From assembly GCF_024330105.1 (NCBI RefSeq), contig NZ_JANDHW010000002.1, forward strand, positions 1 through 64,000: a stretch of DNA of 64,000 bases, read 5' to 3'. A program made the translations under genes and the position numbers. Origin of the DNA: Coprobacter tertius. GTDB taxonomy: Bacteria > Bacteroidota > Bacteroidia > Bacteroidales > Coprobacteraceae. The notes under the pieces were generated by a model. The model had not been told where the DNA came from and did not search any database. It saw only the letters and a program-made list of their open reading frames with translations. Shown here in pieces: positions 47,093 through 55,727 of this stretch. The number at the start of each line of letters is the position of its first letter. The stretch's first letter is position 1.

Positions 47093-47593
47093 ATGCAGAC
47101 AGAAGAGATTTTTCCACTTGTCGATGAGATTGGTAATGTGGTAGGAAAAGCATCCCGAAAAGAGTGCCATAGCGGGTCTAAACTTTTGCATCCGGTAGTA
47201 CATCTACAATTATTTAATAGCAAAGGAGAGTTGTACCTGCAAAAACGATCGGAGAAAAAAGACATTCAACCGGGTAAATGGGATACGGCTGTCGGTGGCC
47301 ATATAGATTATGGTGAAAGTGTAGAAGAGGCTTTGATGAGAGAGAGCCGGGAAGAACTCGGGATAGAAGGCTTTATTCCCGAATTATTATTCCGTTATAT
47401 TTTCGAATCGGAGATTGAACGTGAAATGGTGAATACTTACCGTACGGTTTTTGATGGAAAAATCTGTCCTGACCAGGATGAAATCGTAAAAGGTAGGTAT
47501 TGGAAAATAACAGAGATTGAGAATTATTTAGGAAAAGGTATATTTACACCGAATTTCGAAAATGAATTCCGGATGATGAAGAATATTTTGTAA
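47093..47593 (+). CDS. Nudix hydrolase
   Basis: This protein of about 166 residues starts MQTEEIFPLVDEIGN. The Nudix box GHIDYGESVEEALMRESREE (about residues 64-83) matches GX5EX7REUXEEXGU, completed by LGI. The opening FPLVDEIGNVVGKASRKECH and LYLQKRSEKKDIQPGKWD resemble the isopentenyl-diphosphate isomerase-like Nudix group, but the substrate could be any nucleoside-diphosphate derivative. A TTG at 47081 would overlap topB and is less likely. It probably shares the topB transcript. Confidence 0.85.
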   Translation: MQTEEIFPLVDEIGNVVGKASRKECHSGSKLLHPVVHLQLFNSKGELYLQKRSEKKDIQPGKWDTAVGGHIDYGESVEEALMRESREELGIEGFIPELLFRYIFESEIEREMVNTYRTVFDGKICPDQDEIVKGRYWKITEIENYLGKGIFTPNFENEFRMMKNIL

Positions 47594-47686
47594 AATCAGT
47601 TTCCCATTTGAAATTATGAGGAAAATGATCCGGAATAAAATCCGTTGCTATTTATTTGAGATTGGTTAATATGAAAAAACGAACCC

Positions 47687-47944
47687 TTAATTTTTAATGA
47701 GTTTGTTTTCTTTCTTTTTTTTCTTTTCATCGGCAACTAATCCTACGATATGTTGTATAAAAGAAACTTGTTCATAAGGAAGATTACGGGTAATCGTTTC
47801 AATCATGATCGTTATTTCCTCTAATGTAAAATTGGCGGCTCCGGTAATGGCGTGTGGCTGATTACATATAAAGAGTCCGTAATTTATATGTTGGGATTCG
47901 CATTTTTTTTGTAATGCTTGCAACAACTCTAAAATTTCCTTCAT
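47687..47944 (-). CDS. Small protein of unknown function
   Basis: This 85-residue protein is polar with a mid-region SQHINYGLFICNQPHAITG and a Lys-rich end (KKKKKENKLIKN). No family recognised. It is divergent from the HTH regulator and has its own TAGTTTTG promoter element at 48043-48050, so it may be controlled by that regulator. Confidence 0.5.
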   Translation of the reverse strand: MKEILELLQALQKKCESQHINYGLFICNQPHAITGAANFTLEEITIMIETITRNLPYEQVSFIQHIVGLVADEKKKKKENKLIKN

Positions 47945-48042
47945 ATTTTCTTGTTTTTGTATCTGTCATTTTGTTCAGTTTCTTTTATGACAACAGATAT
48001 TATTGCCTTAAAAAGTCTCTGAAATTTCGTATATTGGTAATG

Positions 48043-48076
48043 CAAAACTAACAATTTAGTTCATTAGAAACGAACT
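48043..48076. promoter_or_regulatory. Divergent promoter with AGTTC/GAACT operator candidate
   Basis: On the minus strand TAGTTTTG (48043-48050) fits the -7 consensus for the 85-residue gene. An inverted repeat TTAGTTC/GAACTGA (arms at 48056-48062 and 48072-48078) lies within its -10 to -35 region and upstream of the HTH gene. It is a plausible operator for the HTH protein. Confidence 0.45.
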
Positions 48077-48114
48077 GAAATAGCGGTATATTTATACTAT
48101 AAAGGTTATTTAAC

Positions 48115-48582
48115 ATGAGTAAATCTAATCGTACCATTTACTGTGGAGATCGATTCCGGGAATTTTTAAAACGGAAGGGAATTACTTATAAAGAAGCGTC
48201 TGCCTATTTAAAGATAGACAAAAACACGATAGGAAAGGCTGTACGTGGAGGAAACCTGAATGTTAATGTCTTGTTGACGATCTGTAACGAGTATCATTTA
48301 CCTATTGAAGACTTTTTTAAAAAGGTGTCTTTGGAAGGAAATGGCAGAGACTATGAAAATAGTTCGATAAAATATGAAGAAACTAATGAAACAACCTTTT
48401 TAGAGCTTACAGAGCGTTACGAAAAGTATAAATTATGTGAAAAATTCAATTCGACATTACAAAATATGTTTGTGTCAAAAGAAACCGAAATACAGCAATT
48501 AAGGGAATTGAACGCTCATTATAAAAATCGTATCGAGGTTCTCGAAAAAGCTTTATTTGAAAAAATCTCTTCTGTCGAATAA
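48115..48582 (+). CDS. HTH (Cro/C1-like) DNA-binding regulator
   Basis: This 155-residue protein has an N-terminal helix-turn-helix of the XRE type (FREFLKRKGITYKEASAYLK, then IDKNTIGKAVRGGNLNVNVL; about residues 12-60). A C-terminal helical coiled region (EIQQLRELNAHYKNRIEVLE) probably dimerises it. It is divergent from a small unknown gene, with a possible operator between them. Target genes beyond that are not known. Confidence 0.7.
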   Translation: MSKSNRTIYCGDRFREFLKRKGITYKEASAYLKIDKNTIGKAVRGGNLNVNVLLTICNEYHLPIEDFFKKVSLEGNGRDYENSSIKYEETNETTFLELTERYEKYKLCEKFNSTLQNMFVSKETEIQQLRELNAHYKNRIEVLEKALFEKISSVE

Positions 48583-48656
48583 AAAATCTCTGAAACAATT
48601 TTAAGTATTATTTTTAGCAAGAAATGTCGTACTGGCCAATGATGGTGATATCTATT

Positions 48657-51446
48657 TTAGTACCATTTCAGGCGGTCATATGCACTACCGTGTTTATCGT
48701 ATTTCAAGTCGCTTAATAGCGATGAATTTACACTGATGTGAAAATTGTACGATTTGTAAGGGCCAACAGGTATAAAGTCGGCACTCATGCTCCAACAATG
48801 CAGATTACGCCGGATACTGCAATTCATGTATGCGATTTTTTTCAAATTGAAGTCGTAGCTGGCCGAGAAATTAAACGACCAGTTTTTGGTAAGGTCTACG
48901 TTTCCTGAAAAGCTAAGATTCTGGGTTATTTTCCCGTTGTATTCCATCTTTTGTTTATTAAATGTTCCGTAACCGTAGTTAATAGAATAATTGATCGAAA
49001 GACTCCAGGGCACTTCCCATTTCATATAACCGTCGGCTCCGAACTGTTCTTCGCTGTTTTGTTCTTCATTCTGGTCTGCCCCTGTAGTGGGAGATGAATC
49101 TTGGTTATCGGTACTCATCGGTTTTTCTCCGGCTTGTGGAATTTCCCCTTTTTTATTATCCTTTTTTCTTTTAAACGTATTATTGTTGAGGGTATAGGAG
49201 AATGATGTTCCTGTACTTGACAAACGCCCTAACCCTTTTCCAGCCTTCCATCGGGGAATGTTTACTCTTACAGGTTGGCCTGCCGAATTGAGCTGGTAAG
49301 TATAGGTGTCGAATGTCGCGCTCATCTGCAGATTGAAATCTTTGGTGAGTTTTATTAAGATAGAAGTATTTATATTACTCCATTTCATCGAATCGGCTGC
49401 CATATTGTAGCTCATACTTGCCGTAAGGTTTTCGATTAGAGATATTTTTCTTATTCCGGTCGTATCCCGATCTGATTTTACTTTCATCTCGAGATTATTG
49501 GCCACGCTGAACGAAACAAGACCCTGCTTTCCTTGAGGTGCTGTACTGAACATTCCTTGCTGGAAAGGTGAATACAATACATCTTCTCGTATTCCTTGAG
49601 AATTTATTTTGGTATAGGTATCGTAAAAGCCGAAGCGGGGATCGCTGAAATCGGGGGCAGCTGTAAAAGATACGCTTGGGGTGAATACGTGACGGATTGT
49701 TTGTATCTTATCTCCCATAAAAGGAAGGGGTTGGTAAAAGCCGTATAGTTTCGTTTGTGCGGAGACGCTCAAACTGTAATTGTAAACATTATAAAATCCG
49801 TAAGTCGTATCCATTACTTCTGTCGATTTCGCCGGATCCCATTCCCGTAGGATTTTGTTGGTATACATGCGGTCGGTAAATTTAAAAGAAGGCGAAAGAT
49901 TCAGGTATTTAAACAGATTGAAAGTGGCCGAAATAGGAATATCATGTTGCATCCCGTTCCGCCAGTCTTTTATAAGATTCGATTTCAAGAACAAGTTTTG
50001 TTTCGTTTCTATCGAGTTTCGGAATATACCGGTATAGTTCATGCTGATTTTTTCGTACCATCGTTCTTTTCCAACCGGATTCTTTCTCTTAAACGGATAA
50101 ACTCGGCTCATATTCAGTGTAAAGTCGGGGAATGATACTGCCAGTGTAGAGTCGTTGCTTCTTTGCGTAATATTGGTAGTTGCCGAAATGCTGAATGGCG
50201 TGTTGGGAAAATTATAAGTCATATTTACCGTTGAACTTTTAGTATTTTCGGTAAATGTAGTAGGGTTATAATAGCTGTTCAAATTGTTTCGGTCATAACC
50301 GCTGGTCGTAAAATTTACACTGGCTGAAAATGACATATTTGGATTGGCTTTCGCATCCTGAGAATGATTCCACGTTAGACGGAAATTTTTTTGTTTCGAA
50401 TAATCGGGCATTCCCTTATCGCCCAATATCGTTACCAGATAACCTATATTAAACGATCCGGAGTATTTGTATCGTTTTACATAATTTGATTGAGCGCCGA
50501 GCCCCCAAGAACCTTTCGTGTATATTTCACCGGTTAATGCCAGGTCTATATAATCGCTGATTGCAAAATAATACCCTCCGTCGCGCAAATAAAATCCACG
50601 ATTCATTTCATCTCCGAAAGTAGGCATAATTATACCCGACGAGTATTTTTTGGTCATAGGGAAAAAACCGAAAGGTATGGCTAATGGTAATGGTACGTCT
50701 GCAAGAACCATATAAGCCGGCCCCGAAATGATATTTTTTTTCGGACGTATTTTTGCTTTGGTCAACTGAAGATAGAAGTGCGGGTGATCGTGGTTATCGC
50801 AAGTAGTATATTTCCCGTTCAGTGCAAAAAGATCGCCATCTTTCATTTTTTTTGTTTGTCCACCGGTAAAATAACCTTCTCCCTGTTGCGTAATTATATT
50901 TGTGATATAACCTTTTTGAGATTTAAAGTTATATTTCATCGTTTTCGATTCGTAAGTTCCGCTTTTGTCTTTAAAAACGGGGTTTCCTACAATTTCACCA
51001 CTCGTGTCGGGTCGACCGATAGCATTGACGAGACTGCTGTCGAGGTTCATGCGTATTTCGTCAGCATCCAGTTCTATGTCTAAGTAATTTACTACGCCGT
51101 TTCCGTACATATAAGCAATGTTCCCGTTCATGAATACGATCGAATCTTGTGCTTTGTATTTTACGACATCGTCGAGTACATTCTTTTTAGATTTTACACT
51201 TGCAGTATCTGTTTTAAGAGAGTCGTTCGGGAGGGTATCGGATGAAGCCTTACCGGCATTTCCGGTAGAAAAGCTGTCTATTAGGGCTGTCAGCGAATCG
51301 TTATCGAGGCTGTCTGCCGGAAACAGAATGCCTGCATTAAAAGAGGCTGATGCCTCGGCCCGTTTGGGTTGGGCACTCAGGCTTACGATTAGCAGTGTGC
51401 AAACAGAAGCGATTATTGATATTAATGTCTTGTTTTTAGGCAACAT
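48657..51446 (-). CDS. LptD-like LPS-assembly outer-membrane protein
   Basis: This 929-residue protein has a signal-like N-terminus (TLISIIASVCTLLIVSLSAQ). An OstA/LptA-like jelly-roll part follows (DIELDADEIRMNLDSSLVNA; KSGTYESKTMKYNFKSQKGY), then a large beta-barrel region of alternating aromatic strands (GFFPMTKKYSSGIIMPTFGD; SIRRNLHCWSMSADF). This is the arrangement of Bacteroidetes LptD-like proteins that insert lipopolysaccharide into the outer leaflet. It is larger than typical E. coli LptD by about 145 residues. It is alone, with a TATTTTTG promoter element 28 nt upstream of the start. The precise symbol is withheld because the Bacteroidetes paralogues are divergent. Confidence 0.8.
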   Translation of the reverse strand: MLPKNKTLISIIASVCTLLIVSLSAQPKRAEASASFNAGILFPADSLDNDSLTALIDSFSTGNAGKASSDTLPNDSLKTDTASVKSKKNVLDDVVKYKAQDSIVFMNGNIAYMYGNGVVNYLDIELDADEIRMNLDSSLVNAIGRPDTSGEIVGNPVFKDKSGTYESKTMKYNFKSQKGYITNIITQQGEGYFTGGQTKKMKDGDLFALNGKYTTCDNHDHPHFYLQLTKAKIRPKKNIISGPAYMVLADVPLPLAIPFGFFPMTKKYSSGIIMPTFGDEMNRGFYLRDGGYYFAISDYIDLALTGEIYTKGSWGLGAQSNYVKRYKYSGSFNIGYLVTILGDKGMPDYSKQKNFRLTWNHSQDAKANPNMSFSASVNFTTSGYDRNNLNSYYNPTTFTENTKSSTVNMTYNFPNTPFSISATTNITQRSNDSTLAVSFPDFTLNMSRVYPFKRKNPVGKERWYEKISMNYTGIFRNSIETKQNLFLKSNLIKDWRNGMQHDIPISATFNLFKYLNLSPSFKFTDRMYTNKILREWDPAKSTEVMDTTYGFYNVYNYSLSVSAQTKLYGFYQPLPFMGDKIQTIRHVFTPSVSFTAAPDFSDPRFGFYDTYTKINSQGIREDVLYSPFQQGMFSTAPQGKQGLVSFSVANNLEMKVKSDRDTTGIRKISLIENLTASMSYNMAADSMKWSNINTSILIKLTKDFNLQMSATFDTYTYQLNSAGQPVRVNIPRWKAGKGLGRLSSTGTSFSYTLNNNTFKRKKDNKKGEIPQAGEKPMSTDNQDSSPTTGADQNEEQNSEEQFGADGYMKWEVPWSLSINYSINYGYGTFNKQKMEYNGKITQNLSFSGNVDLTKNWSFNFSASYDFNLKKIAYMNCSIRRNLHCWSMSADFIPVGPYKSYNFHISVNSSLLSDLKYDKHGSAYDRLKWY

Positions 51447-51473
51447 TCATGAACCGTGTGGGTTATCGACCTG

Positions 51474-51481
51474 CAAAAATA
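51474..51481 (-). promoter_or_regulatory. Promoter -7 element for the LptD-like gene
   Basis: TATTTTTG on the minus strand fits TAnnTTTG, 28 nt before the start codon. Confidence 0.45.
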
Positions 51482-51528
51482 CATAATTTAGGCCAACTAA
51501 TAATTGGTTATAGGCTATTTAATATATT

Positions 51529-52068
51529 TTAGAAAAGAAATACCTGACACCATGCTTCGAATCGTTGTACAGAGGCTTCTCCGTATTTTGCCATACTTTT
51601 GCGTATGCGGTCGATGCTTTTTTCTTTGAGAGGGTCGGATTTGGAATAGAATTTATCGGAAAAACAAATGATCTGTTCTTCGATGCTTACCGGAAGCATA
51701 TCGCGATGGGGAATGGGCAGGTTTTGCCCTATGATTTCATTTAAGGAGAGTCCTGCTCCCGTATGACGTTCACAAACCAGTGCGTGCAAAGGAAGCCCTT
51801 CCTTTTTCAGTAATTCGCTTCCTAATGTTCCGTGGCATATATAGGGCCGGGAACCGTAACATTCTATGTCGGGAGCGTCGGTGAGGAATATTCCGATGTC
51901 GTGCAACATGGCAGCTTCGGCAATAAAATCCTGATCGGCTTCCAGTTCGGGATGGGCTTTAGCGATCGCAAGAGCTCGCTCTGTTACCAAGCGGCTGTGG
52001 TCGACTAATATATCGTATAACTTGCTCCCGGGGGTATAATATTTTTCGATTATTGTTAATGGGTTCAT
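51529..52068 (-). CDS. HD-domain phosphohydrolase
   Basis: This 179-residue cytoplasmic protein contains the HD signature: DHSRLVTERALAIAKAH (first His), EAAMLHDIGIF (HD pair), and later CERHTGAG. It resembles the HDIG group that hydrolyses nucleotides or phosphate esters with a bound metal. Substrate unknown. It is upstream of, and on the same strand as, the LptD-like gene, 82 nt away. Confidence 0.8.
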   Translation of the reverse strand: MNPLTIIEKYYTPGSKLYDILVDHSRLVTERALAIAKAHPELEADQDFIAEAAMLHDIGIFLTDAPDIECYGSRPYICHGTLGSELLKKEGLPLHALVCERHTGAGLSLNEIIGQNLPIPHRDMLPVSIEEQIICFSDKFYSKSDPLKEKSIDRIRKSMAKYGEASVQRFEAWCQVFLF

Positions 52069-52206
52069 GTCCTGCTCTTTAATATGACTTGCAATGATAC
52101 AAAATCTTTATTGAATATACCAGAGGTTGACAAACATTTTACCATTCCCTATTTTTTGTCAAAAAGTTTTCCTTGGTTTTGTAAGGTACCGGGGGAGCCA
52201 GTGTCG

Positions 52207-52689
52207 TTAAAATATTTTGTGATATTTATGGCAATAAGGTTCGGTTCCTTTATGTTCGTAATAGTCTTGATGATATTCTTCTGCCGGCCAGAATCTTTCG
52301 GCTTGTAACAGTTTTGTCGCCACTTTATAATCCATTGATTTTAGAATGTCGATTTGCTTTTCCGCAATTTCTTTTTCTTTGGGGTCGGACCAGAATATGA
52401 CCGATTGATACTGCGGACCGATATCTGGTCCTTGTCCGTCGGTTTGTGTAAAATCATGAATTTCAAAAAAATATCGTACGAGTTTCTCGTAGCTTATTTT
52501 TTCAGAATTGTATTCTACTTCGATTGTTTCGTAATGACCTGTGATTTGAGTACACACATCTTTGTAAGACGGATTTTCTGTTTTACCGCCCATATAACCT
52601 ACCGAGGTGTTTTCCACTCCTTTTAGTTTTGTAAAATAATATTCGGCTCCCCAGAAGCATCCTAAGGCAAACCATGCTTTTTTAATCAT
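52207..52689 (-). CDS. msrA: Peptide-methionine (S)-S-oxide reductase MsrA
   Basis: MsrA reduces the S-epimer of methionine sulfoxide in proteins. The 160-residue protein has the catalytic GCFWG motif with Cys11, GYMGGKTENPSYKDVC, GHYETIEVEYN and a C-terminal cysteine in EPYCHKYHKI that can act in recycling. No signal peptide, so it is cytoplasmic. It overlaps the upstream msrB-like gene by 4 nt (ATGA), indicating a coupled msrB-msrA operon. Confidence 0.95.
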   Translation of the reverse strand: MIKKAWFALGCFWGAEYYFTKLKGVENTSVGYMGGKTENPSYKDVCTQITGHYETIEVEYNSEKISYEKLVRYFFEIHDFTQTDGQGPDIGPQYQSVIFWSDPKEKEIAEKQIDILKSMDYKVATKLLQAERFWPAEEYHQDYYEHKGTEPYCHKYHKIF

Positions 52690-53057
52690 AGGTGATATTT
52701 TATTTCGATAAATCGTACAGCAGATAAATTAACGCTATATCTTTTTCCCTTTCTTGTACAGTGTTCATTAACAGAGAGATACCCTAATTCGTATGCACAA
52801 TGTGTGCATACAATACGTTTATTGGGTTTATTTTTGTCGATTACCGGACTTACCGAGTTGGTGATCGTATCATCGAAAAATGGCCCTTTATTATCTGATT
52901 CGTATCTATCGGCCGAATGAAACAAAGGAGCTCCGCATTTTTTGCATACAAATATACCTACCTTATTAAAAAAACGATGATTTATACCGAATCTTTTTTC
53001 GATATCTTTATGAACAGAAGAGTGTTCTTCTTCAGATGCTGACGAATTGTAATCCAT
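52686..53057 (-). CDS. MsrB-like (SelR) protein lacking the catalytic cysteine
   Basis: This 123-residue protein aligns to the SelR/MsrB fold by its two zinc-binding pairs, CKKC (38-41) and CTHC (84-87), and by YLSVNEHC. MsrB normally reduces methionine-R-sulfoxide with a cysteine in the C-terminal RYC(I/V)N motif; here that motif reads RYSVN with Ser108 (codon AGC, one base from TGC). The WPSF region is also altered (GPFF). It may be catalytically dead, use Ser differently, or be a sensor or zinc-binding partner for MsrA, with which it is translationally coupled. I therefore give no symbol. Confidence 0.75.
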   Translation of the reverse strand: MDYNSSASEEEHSSVHKDIEKRFGINHRFFNKVGIFVCKKCGAPLFHSADRYESDNKGPFFDDTITNSVSPVIDKNKPNKRIVCTHCAYELGYLSVNEHCTRKGKRYSVNLSAVRFIEIKYHL

Positions 53058-53154
53058 ATTTACTGTATATCCCTTTAAAATAGCATAAAATATACCTCTT
53101 CATTATATATAAAATATATAAACAAAAAGTATGAATATTTGTTCGGATAAAAGT

Positions 53155-53200
53155 AATAAAAAAAGTTAATCCCGGATTGTTGTTTGCAATCCGGGATTCA
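53155..53200 (-). terminator. Terminator of ilvE
   Basis: AATCCCGGATTG and CAATCCGGGATT (arms at 53168-53179 and 53187-53198) form a perfect 12-bp stem. On the minus strand it is followed by a T-run, directly downstream of the ilvE stop. Confidence 0.9.
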
Positions 53201-53207
53201 TTATGAT

Positions 53208-54227
53208 TTATTCTACAATCGTTATCCAGCCGAAAGTATCGGTCTCGTCACCGTATTGTATGGCTCTGAGTTTGTTATAAAGTTTTTCGCAGATCACTCC
53301 CGGTTTTCCGTCTTTAGAAAAAACATAAGATTTATTGCGATCGAGATCATCTATTCTTTCGATCGGGCTGATGACTGCTGCTGTACCGCATGCGCCGGCT
53401 TCATCAAAAGTCTCCAGTTCTTCTTCGGGTACACGGCGTTGTTCGACTGTCATTCCCAAAGATTCGGCGATGGTCATAAGACTCTTATTGGTTATAGAGG
53501 GAAGGATAGAAGTAGATTTCGGTGTAATATAACTGTTGCCGCGGATTCCGAAAAAGTTGGCGGGACCGCATTCGTCTATGTATTTTTTTTCTTTAGCGTC
53601 GAGATAAAGTACGGCAGAATAACCCATTTCGTGGGCCTTTTCACCGGCAACAAGGCTGGCGGCATAATTACCGCCTACTTTAAAAGTACCTGTACCCAGA
53701 GGGGCAGCTCGGTCATATTGTCTCAATATGACCATGGGGGTAGGTTTAAAACCTTCTTTAAAATAAGGCCCTACGGGAGTAACGAAAATAATGAAGACAT
53801 ACTCTTTTGCCGGTTTTACTCCTACTTGTTCTCCTGTTCCGAAAAGGACCGGACGTATATATAATGAGGCTCCGCTCTCGTAGGGCGGTACAAAGCGTTC
53901 GTTCTTTTTAACGGCGGTTATAACTGCGTCTTTAAATTTTTCGAGAGATAGCTCGGGCATCATGATGCCCCGACAGGAACTTTGCAACCGTTTTGCATTT
54001 TCATCCAGTCTGAAAATTCTTATTTTTCCGTCTTTCCCGCGAAAGGCTTTCAATCCTTCAAAAGCTGCTTGTCCGTAATGAAGGCAGGTAGATGCGATGT
54101 GCATGGTTACGGTTTGCGAATCGGTGATTTCCATTTCTCCCCACGCATTGTTTTTGTAAGTGTAGCGTACATTATAGTCGGTTGGCATATAACCGAACGA
54201 TAATGAAGACCAGTCGATAGTTTCCAT
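53208..54227 (-). CDS. ilvE: Branched-chain amino-acid aminotransferase
   Basis: IlvE catalyses the last step of leucine, isoleucine and valine synthesis with PLP. The 339-residue protein has fold-type IV features: LHYGQAAFEGLKAFRG, SLYIRPVLFGT, the PLP lysine Lys183 in TGTFKVGGNYAASL, and DECGPANFFGI. Length and order match BCAT of the BCAT2-like group found in Bacteroidetes. It has its own promoter element (TAACTTTG, 54278-54285 on the minus strand) and terminator, so it is probably monocistronic. Confidence 0.95.
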   Translation of the reverse strand: METIDWSSLSFGYMPTDYNVRYTYKNNAWGEMEITDSQTVTMHIASTCLHYGQAAFEGLKAFRGKDGKIRIFRLDENAKRLQSSCRGIMMPELSLEKFKDAVITAVKKNERFVPPYESGASLYIRPVLFGTGEQVGVKPAKEYVFIIFVTPVGPYFKEGFKPTPMVILRQYDRAAPLGTGTFKVGGNYAASLVAGEKAHEMGYSAVLYLDAKEKKYIDECGPANFFGIRGNSYITPKSTSILPSITNKSLMTIAESLGMTVEQRRVPEEELETFDEAGACGTAAVISPIERIDDLDRNKSYVFSKDGKPGVICEKLYNKLRAIQYGDETDTFGWITIVE

Positions 54228-54277
54228 TGTATTTTATATTAAGATAGATATTTTTAAATCGATATATTTCGGTATTG

Positions 54278-54285
54278 CAAAGTTA
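54278..54285 (-). promoter_or_regulatory. Promoter -7 element for ilvE
   Basis: TAACTTTG on the minus strand fits TAnnTTTG, 50 nt upstream of the start codon. Confidence 0.5.
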
Positions 54286-54351
54286 CTTTTTTTTACTGTA
54301 AATCGTACTTTTTTCTTTAAAATATAATCTGAAAGGGAGGGGCGGGCAATT

Positions 54352-55203
54352 TCAGGTTTTCTGTTTATTTTTTGTATCGGGCAACGAAGCTCCGCATTGT
54401 TTACAGTATTTTGCGTCTTTGTCGTGCTCTTTGTTTCCGCAGTTATCGCATATTATGTTTTTTTTACGCAAAGGTCTGATCATTTCTGCGGTAAAAATAC
54501 CGCTGGGTACAGCGATAATCGAATACCCCAGAAGCATTACCATAGAGGAAATAAGTTGTCCGGTGAATGTTATCGGGGTAATATCCCCGTATCCTACGGT
54601 CGTAATGGTAACGATCGCCCAATATATGCTCTCGGGAATATTGGAGAAAGAGGGGTTTACATTTCCTTCGACCATATACATGATCGAACCCAGAATGGTA
54701 ACCATGATGATGATAAAATAAGAAAACAAAAGTATCTTACTGAAGCTTCGTTTCAGAGAGTCGGCCAAATGGTCGCTTTCTTTTACAAAATGGGATAATT
54801 TGAAGATACGGAATATCCTTAATAACCGTAATGACCTGACGATACTCAGATAACGGGTCGTACTGAAAAGTATTCCTAAAAAAGACGGTAGTATAGCAAG
54901 GAGGTCGATAATACCGTAAAATGAAAATATGTATTTTCTTTTGTTGGGGCTGCAATAAATGCGTAGGACATACTCGATCGTGAACAGGACGGTAATAATC
55001 CATTCCAGTATCCTGAACAGGTTGCGAAAATTTTGCAGACTCCTTACGCTTTCGAGCATTGCCAGAAGCACACTGAATACAATCGTAACAAGTAAGGCTA
55101 TATCGAAGTTTTTTCCGGCAGGCGTGTCGGTTTTGAAAATGACGGTGTATAAAATCTTTTTCAATTCCGGTTTCGGAGGTAAAGACGGAAAATATATTTT
55201 CAT
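54352..55203 (-). CDS. Voltage-gated-type K+ channel with C-terminal zinc ribbon
   Basis: The start at 55203 (MKIYFPSLPPKPEL) gives about 283 residues. The longer open frame to 55332 would begin inside the S4-protein gene and cross a terminator, so it is rejected. Six membrane spans are expected. S4 is recognisable by spaced arginines (VRSLRLLRIFRIFKL), and the pore carries TITTVGYGD, the potassium selectivity filter. The last 35 residues hold two CxxC pairs (CDNCGNK, CKQCGAS) forming a zinc ribbon, an unusual cytoplasmic tail for a bacterial Kv channel. It is probably an inner-membrane K+ channel; gating signal unknown. Confidence 0.85.
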   Translation of the reverse strand: MKIYFPSLPPKPELKKILYTVIFKTDTPAGKNFDIALLVTIVFSVLLAMLESVRSLQNFRNLFRILEWIITVLFTIEYVLRIYCSPNKRKYIFSFYGIIDLLAILPSFLGILFSTTRYLSIVRSLRLLRIFRIFKLSHFVKESDHLADSLKRSFSKILLFSYFIIIMVTILGSIMYMVEGNVNPSFSNIPESIYWAIVTITTVGYGDITPITFTGQLISSMVMLLGYSIIAVPSGIFTAEMIRPLRKKNIICDNCGNKEHDKDAKYCKQCGASLPDTKNKQKT

Positions 55204-55216
55204 ATAGCCGGGTATT

Positions 55217-55252
55217 AAAAAAACACACACAAGGAGTAATTCCTTGTGTGTG
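55217..55252 (-). terminator. Terminator of the rplY-pth-S4 operon
   Basis: CACACACAAGGA, loop GTAAT, TCCTTGTGTGTG (55224-55252) form a perfect 12-bp stem. On the minus strand it is followed by a T7 run (A7 at 55217-55223 as given). Confidence 0.92.
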
Positions 55253-55282
55253 ATAACATTTTTAAACGAAATTTGTTCGATT

Positions 55283-55720
55283 TTATTCGTCTTCTCCGTC
55301 AAAATCGAAGTCGAAGTCGAAACCATCGTCATAAAATTCCTGTTCGGTAAATTTTTTCAATTCGCGACTGTCACGTTTGGTCGGGCGTCCTAATCCCTTG
55401 CTACGATTAACAAAACCGCTAATACGGCTTAATTCCAGTATCTCCAGTTGATCGGGTGAAGTTACGTTTTCGAGAAATCCGGGTACGAGTTTGGCACCCA
55501 TTCTTTTTTCGGTAAGAGCCAATACTTTAAAAGAATAGGTCACAGGAGGTTTTCTTACTTGTATAATGTCTCCTGTTTTTATCATTCTCGAAGGTTTAAC
55601 ATTTGTACCCTGTAAAGAGACACGCCCTTTCTTACAGGCTTCGGCTGCAATCGTGCGGGTTTTGAAAATGCGGGTTGCCCACATCCATTTATCGATTCTT
55701 ACTTCGTCTTCTTTTCCCAT
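55283..55720 (-). CDS. RNA-binding S4-domain protein (Hsp15-like)
   Basis: This 145-residue protein contains an S4 RNA-binding domain near the N-terminus (VRIDKWMWATRIFKTRTIAAEACKKG shown here only in part as RIDKWMWATRIFKTR; then VSLQGTNVKPSRMIKTGD). Its size and early position of the domain resemble Hsp15, which recycles blocked 50S subunits. The C-terminus is strikingly acidic (DFDFDFDGEDE). It is the last gene of an operon with pth and rplY, all translation related. Confidence 0.85.
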   Translation of the reverse strand: MGKEDEVRIDKWMWATRIFKTRTIAAEACKKGRVSLQGTNVKPSRMIKTGDIIQVRKPPVTYSFKVLALTEKRMGAKLVPGFLENVTSPDQLEILELSRISGFVNRSKGLGRPTKRDSRELKKFTEQEFYDDGFDFDFDFDGEDE

Positions 55721-55727
55721 ACGAAGG

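Noticed and set aside
55204-55332. Longer start for the K+ channel
   Set aside because: It would cross the strong terminator at 55217-55252 and overlap the S4-protein gene.
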